A DNA stretch of 64,000 nt from Adenophora triphylla var. japonica (taxonomy: Eukaryota > Streptophyta > Magnoliopsida > Asterales > Campanulaceae): NCBI GenBank assembly GCA_022495995.1, contig JAFEMH010005422.1, positions 1 through 64,000 on the forward strand, in the 5' to 3' direction. Below, in pieces: positions 32,066 to 42,505 of the stretch (position 1 is the stretch's first letter; each line of letters starts with the position of its first letter). The notes below the pieces were generated by a model. The model was given only the letters and a program-made list of their open reading frames with translations, was not told where the DNA came from and made no database searches. The position numbers and the translations under genes are program-made.

Positions 32066-34906
32066 TTAATCTTCGTCCCCATCATCATCACTGGACTCTG
32101 AATTACTACAAAACTCGAGTTCTTCATCTTCGTCTTCGGACTCTATTGAATCAAACTCTCGTTCGACGTCCTTTTCCTCTTCCTCTTCCTCTTCCTCTGA
32201 TTCATCAATATCAATATGCGCGAGATGACCTGAACGAGGCGGAGGAGGTGGCAAATTCACTGGTAAGAAATCCTCCTCGGGTTCATCAACATTTTGAGGA
32301 ATATGAGTGACATCATCTAATGGATGATTAGCTGATGAAACATTAGGTGGCACTGGCATTTCATCCTCTTGATAGGGTGTTTCTAATGATGACTCTGTAG
32401 TTGTCGATGAGGGTAGATTGTCAATCATGCTCCTAGCATTGGTCTTCCAGACAGCCCACCATCCGTCGGGTCGCCGACGAGGGTAGGGAGTCATGTATAC
32501 CTGTTGTGCTTGAGATGCTAAGATGAAGACGTCGTCGCCATTATGTCTGGATGAGTCCTTTACATCGACGAGGTCAAATATGACGCACTTCTTAACACCT
32601 CGCACAGCATCTCGCCAATCACAATTGAACAAGACAACATTGTTTCCACCCAAATACTCCACCTCGACTACTTCTTTCAGGACGCCATAATAATCAAGGT
32701 TTCATTTAAGCTTCACACGGCTATTCCACATTAATTTAGAGCCCCCATAAGCTTTGGTATGAAACACATAGCCATTCACGAAATAACCGTTGTATAAATT
32801 AATGTTCAAGTACGGAGTTGCTGCTAAATGTCTTAACCTCGCAGCTTTGGCAACACCCGGATGTTCAGCTATCTATAAGACAATATGTAACCAATTTAAT
32901 ACAATTTTAAGACTGAATGTTTAAAAAAGGTGTATAGACTAAGTTTGAATGAAACGAAATATTTACATATTTCCTTAGCCAGTTTGAAAATTCTCTGTCT
33001 GTCCTAGTTACGATGAGTTCTGGAGATAAATTCTGAGCTAAATCTTCAAACATTCTGCAATAGGGTTAAACAAGGCATTTCATATGCAGGTAATTAAACA
33101 TGTATAATTTAATCGACGAGGCATAAACATAACATCAATGACTTACTTGATATATTCCCCAACCTCGTCACAGTTAAGAAGAACATAAAGTGAGACCGCG
33201 GCAAACTCTTTAGCAGTTAACGTATGCGTACCAACCCGTTTGCCGAGGAACCGACCAGGGGATGAAAATACAGAGATGTTTCCCTTAGACGGACAACCAC
33301 CATCGTAATTGCGGCCAACCCTAGTCAATCTCGTATCAACATCAGGAGGAAAATATGTTTCGACAAAGGCAACAATCTCATCTATAATAACAGCCTCTAA
33401 AATTGAGGCCTCGACCATGGCCCTATTGCTCATCTTCCTTTCAATTGGCCTAGATACCTAAAAGTCATTCGTAGATTAAAACATAAATAATGTTAAAGAA
33501 AGTATATTGTTAACGCTCAAATTATTTAGAAATAGAATAAATTAAATTACCTCTCAAATGGATACATCCATCTGTATTGAACTGGACCACCGACTCTAGC
33601 TTCGTATGCCAAGTGGACCGGTAAATGCTCCATAGAATCAAAGAATGAAGGAGGAAATATCTTCTCAAGTTTGCACAAAGTCACTGCGATGCTCTCCTCA
33701 AGATTTTTCATGTGATCAACACGCAGTGTGGTCGATGTTAACGCTCGGAAAAACTCACTTAACTCTGTTAACGCCACCTAGATATTGTCAGGCAAGAAAC
33801 CCTTGAGAGCAATCGAAAGTAGTCTATCCAGCAAAACGTGGCAATCGTGACTCTTCAAACCCTGCACTTTCCCCTCCTCTACATTGACATAGTTACCAAT
33901 GTTAGACGCGTAACCATCTGGAAGCTTTAAATCCTTGAGCCATTTTAGGAGGAGGAGTTTGTTTTCCTTTGTAAGCACGTATTTAGCCACCGGTCTAACT
34001 GGTTTACCATTGACGTATGCCAAGTCTAAGGCCGGCCGCTTACAGATTTCCTTAAGGTCCATTCGAGCTTTTTCGTTGTCTTTAGTTGTTGCCTTGAAAT
34101 CCATCAACGTGTTAAAAACATTATCGAATACATTCTTCTCAATGTGCGTCACGTCAAGGTTATGTCGAATGAGATTTGTTTTTCAGTATGGCAGCTCCTA
34201 AAATATACTCCCCTTGGTCCAGTTATGGGAAGTCCCAAACCCTTGTATTTTGGTCTTCGAAAACTTTTTCCCCCACCGAGGATCGGGCAATCTGGATACC
34301 TTCTCATAGACCGTGTCACCACTTAAACGAATCGGTGCCTCATCATGGTCAATCTTGTTCTTTTTGAACGCATTCTTCTGGGTCCTGAATGGGTGGTCCT
34401 CCGAAAGAAATTGTCTATGGCAATCGAACCAACATGGTTTTCCAGAGTGCTTGAGCGTGAAAGACTTTGTGTCACTCATACAATACGGACATGCCAACTT
34501 CCCGTGGGTGCTCCAACCCGATAACATCCCATATGCAGGGAAGTCATTAACTGTCCACATCAACGCAGTCTTCATGCTGAAATTCTCTCGCTTGAAAGCA
34601 TCCCACGTTTCGACCCCATCCTCCTAAAGCTGTTTCAATTCGTCCATCAAAGGTCGGAGATAGACGTCAATGTTCCTCCCAGGGTTGTTTGGCGGGATGA
34701 ATAACGACAAGAACATGTAGGTTTCACTCATACATAACCAGGGGGAAGAGTGTAGACAGTGGCTATAACCGGCCAACAAGAGTAAGATTTTACCCCAGGA
34801 CCAAATGGATTGAAACCATCAGAGCAGATGCATAACCGTATATTTCTTGTTTCAGACGCAAAGTCAGGATAAGTATTATTAAAGTGTTTCCATGCCTCCC
34901 CTTCGT
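32066..34906 (-). pseudogene. TNP2-type CACTA transposase, N-terminally truncated
   Basis: The transposase cuts and moves the element. Exons: about 34,906-33,551, 33,457-33,147, 33,054-32,967 and 32,872-32,066, all with GT-AG borders. Domains: Transposase_21 (RLCICSDGFNPFGPG near 34,820; MWTVNDFPAYGMLSGWSTHG near 34,550; HIEKNVFDNVFNTLM near 34,145), DUF4218 (FFDSMEHLPVHLAYEA; RNYDGGCPSKG), DUF4216 (NGYFVNGYVFHTKAYGGS; DWRDAVRGVKK) and a Pro/Asp/Glu/Ser tail. Stops near 34,625, 33,778 and 32,704 break it. The N-terminal Transpos_assoc domain and the start of Transposase_21 are not found to the right of 34,906, so the gene is 5'-truncated or its first exons are unrecognisable. Confidence 0.88.
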
Positions 34907-36448
34907 CTTTAAAAGACTTAAAAATTAGATATTTAGTAACTTATCTAATGTATTGATTGGTGTTGAAATTATTAAAATTAGATATTTAGTAACTTAATTT
35001 ATATACATCACATTTTCCATTTTTTCCATTTATGTTATGGGTGGTAATTGTGATGATTCTGAGTACGGTTGTTTATTTCTCTAGTTTGTTACCTAGGTGT
35101 GAGATAGAGGTGTTACAACCAATTTCTCGATCCTAGAGTAGATGTTTAGAAAGATGAACTATCCCAGTGACATCGCTTTATGGATCCGAGAAGAAACTCA
35201 AGCAAACACCATTACAATCAAACATCTTAGTTGTCAGTAATTTACGCTAAATCTAATAGATTTAAAAATGGCATTTGCCATATGCATCTCAGTATCCTCA
35301 GTGTATCTTAGATATTAAATCCAGTTTTATAAATCAATACAGAGCTAGACCAAACAAGAATCCTGTGAATAACTATGCTTATGTGATTTATGCACTAAGA
35401 CTACTTGGGGAAACAAATGCAACTGGGTAGACTTAAATCAAATACCTTGTGAAATCAGACCTGAGGGAGTATTTTCTAACTTGTTATACGGAAATATGTT
35501 GGATTGTATTCTTTTCCCCACCATAGCTCTAAATGTCCTTAATCCTTCTAGCACAATTTACATTCTCGTCAAATTTAAACGAATTTAAACCTTTTTTATA
35601 TGCATACTAAATGGAATACTGTCCAATCAGAAAAGCATTTCCAACAAATAGATTAGGCATTAATTGATTGAAGCCAAGCTATACATCGGGAAAAAAAATG
35701 CTGATAGGACAAGTGGCTGCACATTTCTCAAGCATACTGTCCCACAATATATAGGGTTTTTGGCATCCCAAAGTAACATGAACATTTCCAGGTCCAAAAG
35801 GCTTAAGGAGAACAAGATTTAGCAAACCATAAGCAAACTGACCAATCAGAACATGAAAATTATTAAGCATTTAACTTTTCAAGAGCGGACTGTTTGAAGC
35901 AGAAGGCAGGGAGCAATAAAAAATAGTATGTTGGGGCCGGAATATATAACAAATGACTATTCATTTCATCGAACAGATTGCAAACAACAATTCACAAAGA
36001 CTAACCAAAAATGGACTGTAAATCTAAAGACAACGCATAAAAATGTATGCTTCTATCTGGGTGCAGAATCATATACATAAACACAGAATTCCAATTCCAA
36101 TACTAACCATTCAGTCATTTCATCGAACAGATAGCAGGCAACCAACAAACCCTTTATTATGCCCAAGCAAAACAGCCAAGAAAATGCAAAGATTCAGCAA
36201 AACAACACATAGAAAAAGGGAATTGAGGGATCTTGTGCGATGGAACTCAATTGAACCAAACTTCAGCTCAGACTTCAGACCAACAGCAATAGCAGAACAA
36301 ATTTAAAAAAATAAATGAACAATCGAATTAATTGTTAAAGGTGAATGTCAAGAGGCGGGAGGTCAAACTAAAGGCTTTAGAATAAGAATTTAAACCCTAA
36401 TTCAGCAAATTATTCGAATTAATAAAGTAAAAATCAAGAAATTAATAC
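34907..36448 (-). other. Unassigned segment upstream of TNP2 exons
   Basis: This AT-rich segment has no recognisable transposase sequence. Short open frames occur on both strands (for example 35,870-35,679 minus) without known motifs. CATTTCATCGAACAGAT is repeated at about 35,965 and 36,115. It is either a large first intron or inserted/captured DNA that replaced the transposase N-terminus. Confidence 0.45.
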
Positions 36449-36660
36449 TTGTGAGGTTGAGAGCGTCGGCTAGAGAGAGGAGGGAAGGAGAATCGGAGAT
36501 GGTGGAGAGGTGGACGGCCGGCGAGGGTGGACGGCGGCGGTCTGAGAGCTTGGGAAGAGAGAGAGATGAGTCTGCGCAACAAAATGCTCGTCGCCGAGAA
36601 GAGAGAGAGAGAGCGGGAAGAGAGAGAGAGAGAGAGAGAGAGTTTCATAGGGAGAGAGAC
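36449..36660 (-). other. Leader exon of minus-strand CACTA gene
   Basis: Read leftward, a CT-rich tract (36,605-36,645) and a C-rich leader run into ACCTCACAA followed by GTATTAA, a plausible splice donor at 36,443-36,448. This is the usual look of a plant 5' untranslated exon. The position, next to a subterminal-type repeat cluster, suits the TNP2 promoter. Confidence 0.45.
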
Positions 36661-36699
36661 TGTGATGTTTAATTAGGGCGTAAAAATTCCAATTTATAT

Positions 36700-36910
36700 T
36701 TCAACTCAGCGACGGAAAATTTCGCCGCTGGTAATTACGTAATCACACGGATTGATGACTTGGCATGTACCACCGACGGAAATTTCCGCAGCTGGTTTAA
36801 ACAACCTCAGCGACGGAATTATTCCGCCGCTAAATATTAAATCTACCGACGGAATTTAAATTCCGCCGCTAGAATTAATATTTAGCGGCGGAATAATTCT
36901 GTCGCTGAGG
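36700..36910. repeat. Internal cluster of CACTA subterminal motifs
   Basis: Repeats such as CTCAGCGACGGAAAATTTCGCC and CTACCGACGGAATTTAAATTCC lie next to the presumed TNP2 leader, 3.3 kb away from the right terminus. They match the units at the ends of the element, so a DNA-binding TNPA-like protein could act here. Confidence 0.8.
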
Positions 36911-37400
36911 TTAATTAATTTTAATTTAATAAATATCATTAATTTTATTTATATAAAACATGAAAATTATTTTAAATAAAATTATTTTAACTTACTCTCA
37001 AAAAAATAAATATGAGTCAATAAATATTATTTTTGAAAAAATAAATAAATCATAAATGTTAATTAATTTTAATTTAATAAATATCATTATTTTTATTTAT
37101 ATAAAACATGAAAATTATTTTAAATAAAATTATTTTAAATAAAATTATTTTAAATTACTCTCAAAAAAATAAATATGAGTCAATAAATATTATTTTTGAA
37201 AAAATAAATAAATCATAAATATTAATTGATTTTAATTTAATAAATATCATTATTTTTATTTATATAAAACATGAAAATTATTTCAAATAAAATTATTTTA
37301 AATTACTCTAAAAAAAATAAATATGAGTCAATAAATATTATTTTTGAAAAATAAATAAATCATAAATTAAAATAAAATAAAAATAGAGCTAAACAAATTT
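36911..37400. repeat. AT-rich tandem repeat, three copies
   Basis: Units of about 147-159 bp begin TTAATTTAATAAATATCATT at about 36,921, 37,068 and 37,228 and contain AAATATGAGTCAATAAATATT. The same block occurs in reverse orientation at 10,615-10,900 in CACTA tail 1. Confidence 0.85.
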
Positions 37401-37437
37401 AAAAAAATCTAATTAACACCGACATAATTATTCCGCC

Positions 37438-38030
37438 GCTACTACCACCATCATCACTACAATCACTACTACCACCACCACCACTACCACCACTCCATCA
37501 CTACTATCACAACCACTACCACCATTAATATACCATACCACAACTATTACTACTACCACCACCACCACCACGCACCACCACCATCACTATCACCACCACA
37601 ATCACTACTACCACCACTACCACCACCACCACTCCACCACTACTATCACAACCACTATACCACCATTACTCTACCACACCATAACTATTACTACTACCAC
37701 CACGACCACGCACCACCACCACTATCACCACTACAATCACTACTACCACCACTACCACCACCACCCCTCCACCACTACTATCGCGTACAACTACTAGCAC
37801 CATTACTATACCACACCACAACTATTACTACTACCTCCACCCCTCCACCACTACTATCGCGTACAACTACTAGCACCATTACTATACCACACCACAACTA
37901 TTACTACTACCACCACCCCTCCACCACTACTATCACGCACCACCACCACCACTATCACCACTACCACCACTACTACTACTACTACCATATACTATATATC
38001 CTATACCTCTATCACAACCACTACCACCAT
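37438..38030. repeat. (ACC/ACT)n trinucleotide array
   Basis: About 590 bp of degenerate CAC/TAC triplets with higher-order units, for example a block ending CTATCGCGTACAACTACTAGC repeated near 37,780 and 37,855. Confidence 0.92.
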
Positions 38031-38036
38031 TATTAT

Positions 38037-38372
38037 ACCCCTAAACCCTAAACACTATATCCCTAACCCCTAAACCCTATACCCTAACCCCTATACCCTA
38101 AACCCTAACCCTAACCCTAACCCCTAAACCCTAACCCATAACCCCTAACCCCTAAACCCTAAACCCTAAACCCTAAACCCTAAACCCTAACCCCTATACT
38201 ATATACCCTATACCATATACCCTATACCATATACCCTAAACCCTAAACCCTAAACCCTAAACCCTAAACCCTAAACCCTAACCCCTAAACCCTAAACCCT
38301 AAACCTTAAACCCTAACCCCTAAACCCTAAACCCTAACTCCTGAACCCTAAACCCTAATCCCTAACCCATAT
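38037..38372. repeat. Interstitial telomere repeat (CCCTAAA)n
   Basis: Plant telomere units CCCTAAA, mixed with CCCTAACC variants, lie inside the CACTA element. The array grades rightward into CCCTATA repeats. Confidence 0.95.
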
Positions 38373-39055
38373 ACTATATACCCTATACCATATACTATAT
38401 ACCCTATACCCTATACTATATACCCTATATCCTATATCCTATATTATATACCATATACCATATACTATATACCCTATACCCTATACCCTATATACTATAC
38501 CATATACTATATACCCTATACTCTATATATACCCTATACCCTATACTATATACCCTATACCATATACTATATACCCTATACCCTATACTATATACCCTAT
38601 ACCATAAACTACCCTACACCCTATACAATACACTATATATATATCCTATACCATATACTACCCTACACCCTATACAATACACTATATATATACCCTATAC
38701 CATATACTATATACCCGATACCCTATATATATACCCTATACTATATACCCTATAACATATACTATATACCCTATACCCTATACTATATATATATACCCTA
38801 TACTATATACTATATACCATATACCCTATACTATATAACCTATACCATATACTATATACCCTATACCATATACTATATACCCTATACCATATACTATATA
38901 CCCTATACCATATACTATATATCCTATACCATATACCATACACTATATACCCTATACCATATACTATATACCCTATAACCTATACCCTATCTACTATACC
39001 ATATATTATATACCCTATATACTATACCCTAAACCCGATACCCTACACTCTATAC
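38373..39055. repeat. CCCTATA telomere-variant array
   Basis: Degenerate CCTATAC / ATATACCC units, apparently derived from CCCTAAA by a single A-to-T change followed by expansion. A shorter copy lies at 46,054-46,510 and an inverted one at 10,544-10,610. Confidence 0.9.
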
Positions 39056-39155
39056 ACGATTTGTTTTTTTTTACCGGTGCTTGCATTAATAACTGGAATA
39101 TGGGTGGGTGCAACCATGCAAGTAATAATTGTACTTGCAACAATAATAGAACTTG

Positions 39156-39385
39156 GGCAATTAACGTTTTCAGTCAGTTTTTTAACGTTTTCAGTTAGTT
39201 TTTTGAAAATCCAGTCAGATTTTTAACGTTTCCAGTTAGTTTTTTAGAATTCCAGTCAGTTTTTTAACGTTTTCAGTTAGTTTTTTTAACATTTTCAGTT
39301 AGTTTTTCAAAATTTTAGTTAGTTTTTTGAAATTCCAGTCAATTTTCTAACGTTTCAGTTAAATTTTTTAATGTTTTCAGTTAGT
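39156..39385. repeat. TTAACGTTTTCAGTTAG tandem repeats
   Basis: About nine units of 19-24 bp (TTTTTAACGTTTTCAGTCAG and variants) lead into TTTTGTTAATTAGTTC. The same array occurs at 46,640-46,870 in unit B. Confidence 0.9.
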
Positions 39386-39419
39386 TATTTTGTTAATTAG
39401 TTCTAAAAATAATTAAAAA

Positions 39420-40176
39420 TTAAATTTTATAATCACCGACGGAATATTTTCGTCGCTGATAAATAAAAAAATTAAAAAAAAACAAAAATTATTTATCACC
39501 GACGGATTATATCCGTCGCTGATAAATTAAAAAAAATTAATTAATCACCGACAAAAATATTTCGTCGCTGGTTTATTTAAAAAAAATTAAAAAATATTTA
39601 ATTTTTACTAACGGAATTATTCCGTCGCTGATTACTTAAAAATAATTAAAAATTAAATATTATAATTACCGACAGAATAATTCCGTCGCTGATAAATTAA
39701 AAAAAATTAATTTATCACTGACGGAAATATTCTATCGCTGGTTTATTTAAAAAAAAAATATTTAATTTTTACCGACGGAATTATTCCATCACTGATTAAT
39801 TAAAAATAATTAAAAATTAAATTTTATAATCACCGATGGAATAATTAAAGTAGATAAATTAAAAATAAAAAAATAATAACTTTTCACCGACGGAATAATT
39901 CCATCGCTGAGAAAGAACTAGCGACGGAATATTTCGTCGGTAATTCAGGCGCCATATTCTGTCGGTAAATCAGGCGTCAATTTAGTGGCGGTAAAGAAAC
40001 GAATATTCGAGGAATATTCGTTTTTAGCGACGGAAGTTAGCGACGAAATTCAATTCCGTCGGTAAAGTTGACGCCAAAATCATTTCGTCGCTATAGCATA
40101 ATTTCCATCGCTAAATAGCGATGGAATGCTTCCGTCGCTGTTCATTCCGTCGCTAAAGCATCTGTTTCTGGTAGTG
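39420..40176. repeat. Right subterminal repeat region of CACTA
   Basis: Repeated hairpin units (TCACCGACGGAATATTTTCG, GCTGATAAATTAAAAAAAATT) run to the terminal TAGTG. The region includes the conserved 12-bp-arm hairpin at 39,997-40,023. Confidence 0.88.
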
Positions 40177-40905
40177 GAACCCCTCTATCAACAATAACCA
40201 AACTCCATGCTGATCCAGATGGCCAGAGTGTCAATCAAACACTATATAGGAGTTATATTGGTTCCCTCCTATATGTAACAGCCTCAAGATATGGCATCAT
40301 GTAGAGTGTTTGCCTTTGTGCAAGGTTTCAAGCCAATCCTAAGGAATCTCATCTCTCAGCTGTCAAGAGAATTTTGAGATATCTCAAAGGAAACCCTGAT
40401 TATGGTCTTTGGTATCGCACTGAATCTCCATTTTCTCTAATTGGTTTCACTGATTTAGATTATGCTGGATGCAATTTGGATCGGAAATCCACAAGTGGTG
40501 GATGTCAGTTCATTGGATCAAGAATAATTGCTTGGTCAAGCAAGAAGCAAACCTCAGTAGCTACATCAACAGCTGAGGCTGAGTATATTTCTGCTTGTCT
40601 GTGTTGTTCTCAAATTGTTTATCTCAAAAGTCAACTCTAAGACTTTGGGATAGACCTCTCAAACATTTCCATTTTCTGTGATAACTCAAGCACCATTGCC
40701 ATGACAGAAAATCCTGTTCAACACTCCAAAACCAAACACATTGAAGTTAGGCACCACTTCATTGGGGACCATGTTGAAAAAGGAAATATCAACATAGCTT
40801 AAGTATGCACAAAAGACAATGTGTCTGACATCCTAACCAAAGCAATGGATGAAAAACGATTTGAGATGCTAAGGGCAATGCTGGGAATGATAAATCTACC
40901 AAAAT
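40177..40905 (+). pseudogene. Copia RT/RNase H remainder, copy II / unit A
   Basis: This continues the RT cut at 29,518: TLCATAD-like start at [26 protein letters not shown] near 40,369, RNase H with [19 protein letters not shown] near 40,446 and ATSTAEAEYIS near 40,561. A TAG near 40,304, a TAA near 40,638 and another at 40,799 interrupt it. It ends with the conserved MINLPK terminus. Confidence 0.9.
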
Positions 40906-41141
40906 AAGAGATTTCCATTAATCAAAACAACATAACAAATGATTGCTGTCAACAGTTGAGGATCTGACAGCTAACCATGATTTTACATAAAAACCTACAA
41001 CATCTTAAGCCAAACTCCATCCTACCAAACTCTTCAGTATTCAAACACAAAAGAAACCTCAAATACACACTACCTAAAGCTTCATAAACCTCCCTCTCTC
41101 TCACAGTTGATCCTCGCACAGGCTCTGACAGCTAAGAATTC

Positions 41142-42000
41142 TTATCCTAGACTGTTTCTTGGCTGATTCTGGAAATCCTCATCTGTATACCCATACTCAT
41201 TGTATGCAACTTCTGGAGCCTCATAAACTTTCTCTCTGATGTCTCCATACCTCTCAAGCCAAACTGGATGCCTCTACATAAAAGGGTCAATTGCTGATGT
41301 TGAGAACTGTAGAAAAGGACACACCCTCCTAGGCCACCATTCTTCAACAGCATTGTAAGGAGGAAAATTACTCAGTGGAGAGACAAAGCTGAAGGTCCTT
41401 GAAGTATTTGCACTCTCCTGTGTAATAATTGCTTGATCTCACTGAGGACCTACATCTTCCTCCTCATTCATAGCTGCTGGACTCAAGCACTTCAGAAATT
41501 GTGAGAACAACCTCATATAAGCCCTTGAAGGAGAACTTTGCACTCCTGCAAAATTGTCTCCAGTTCCCTCAAGAACTGCTTGACTCAATGAGAGTGAATC
41601 CCTTGTAACTGCAGTATACTCTCTGATAGCTAAGAACTCAGGTTGACCAATAGGAGTGTCAATCTAAATCCTTTCTTGGCTGTCAAGCTTCACAAATTCA
41701 CCTAATGTGTAGACTCTCTCTAATCTGTTTTTTCTCACTCTCTATCAATGCTAGCCTCTCTTCCTCCCAAAACTTTCTCCTTATCTCTCTCTCTCTTAAC
41801 TCTTCCTCCTTCCTTGGATCATTACTCTTTAGTTGATCCACCTCCTGTACCAAACCATTATCAGTTTGGATCTGATAGGACAAAAACTCTCTCTCAAACC
41901 TCTCTTCTTTTGTTTCTTCCAACCTTGGACTCCTGAAAACCAATTTATTTGCAGTCTTAGCCATTTTACTAGGGCTAAACATAGAAACCAATCTTCCCAT
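41142..42000 (-). pseudogene. Antisense ORF, unit A
   Basis: This starts MGRLVSMFSPSKMAK at 42,000. The first 100 codons are open, with RLEETKEERFEREFLSYQI and a charged helix (EEELREREIRRKFWEEE). The frame ends early because a ~150-bp segment present in copy I is missing, and the C-terminal part (WLRGMETSE-like, near 41,240) has shifted frame. Family unknown. Confidence 0.58.
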
Positions 42001-42505
42001 TTGCTATATGAATGAAATGAATTTGATAAAACTCATCATCTGATTCATTTCCTTCAATAGACAAGTTTAGTTTTCAGCCAATATAGAGGTGATGATCATT
42101 CAAAATAGACTTGGCTGGTCATCAAGTCTGACAACTATAATTTTGATCTCTTGCCAATTCGAGGTTATTGGAACTGGCCACTAACACAATATCATTTACA
42201 TCTCTAATAAAACCCTCTGAAAATTTGCCTCTGTGTATGGAATTAACTCCCATGTTCTATGGGAAGTTATTGCAAAAAATGAGTGGGGGACAAAAATCAC
42301 TGTTCATGAACAGTCACATCCTTAACTGCAATTTTTTAACCATTGTCCAAACATCGATTTAGCCGTTTAAACTATACAAATTCCCTCCTCATTAACCTCT
42401 AATCTTGCGAAACTAATCCATCCTTTACAACCATTCTCTACCCACCAAAATCTCCTCTCTAAATCTCTCTATTTTTCAAAAACCTAATTCTCAGTTTACA
42501 CAACA
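42001..42505. promoter_or_regulatory. Divergent intergenic region, unit A
   Basis: Equivalent of 19,628-20,132, with the same 505-bp spacing between antisense and sense ATGs. The sequence is closely similar. Confidence 0.4.

Larger units (their letters stand above)
29519..40176 (-). mobile_element. CACTA (En/Spm) transposon, 10,658 bp
   Basis: The left end starts CACTACCAAAAAAACATG and the right end closes with TCTGTTTCTGGTAGTG, giving imperfect terminal inverted repeats of roughly 28 bp. A 3-bp target duplication GAA flanks it (29,516-29,518 and 40,177-40,179). The uninterrupted paralogue at 17,676-17,700 shows the empty site, with a single GAA between CTGTTA and CCCCTCTATC. It carries a TNPA-like and a TNP2-type transposase gene, both on the minus strand, subterminal repeats at both ends and long simple-sequence arrays on the right. 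Stops in both genes suggest it is no longer autonomous. Confidence 0.96.

Noticed and set aside
36451..36672. Arg/Glu-rich plus-strand open frame
   Set aside because: It is the complement of a CT-rich leader and microsatellite; composition alone creates it.
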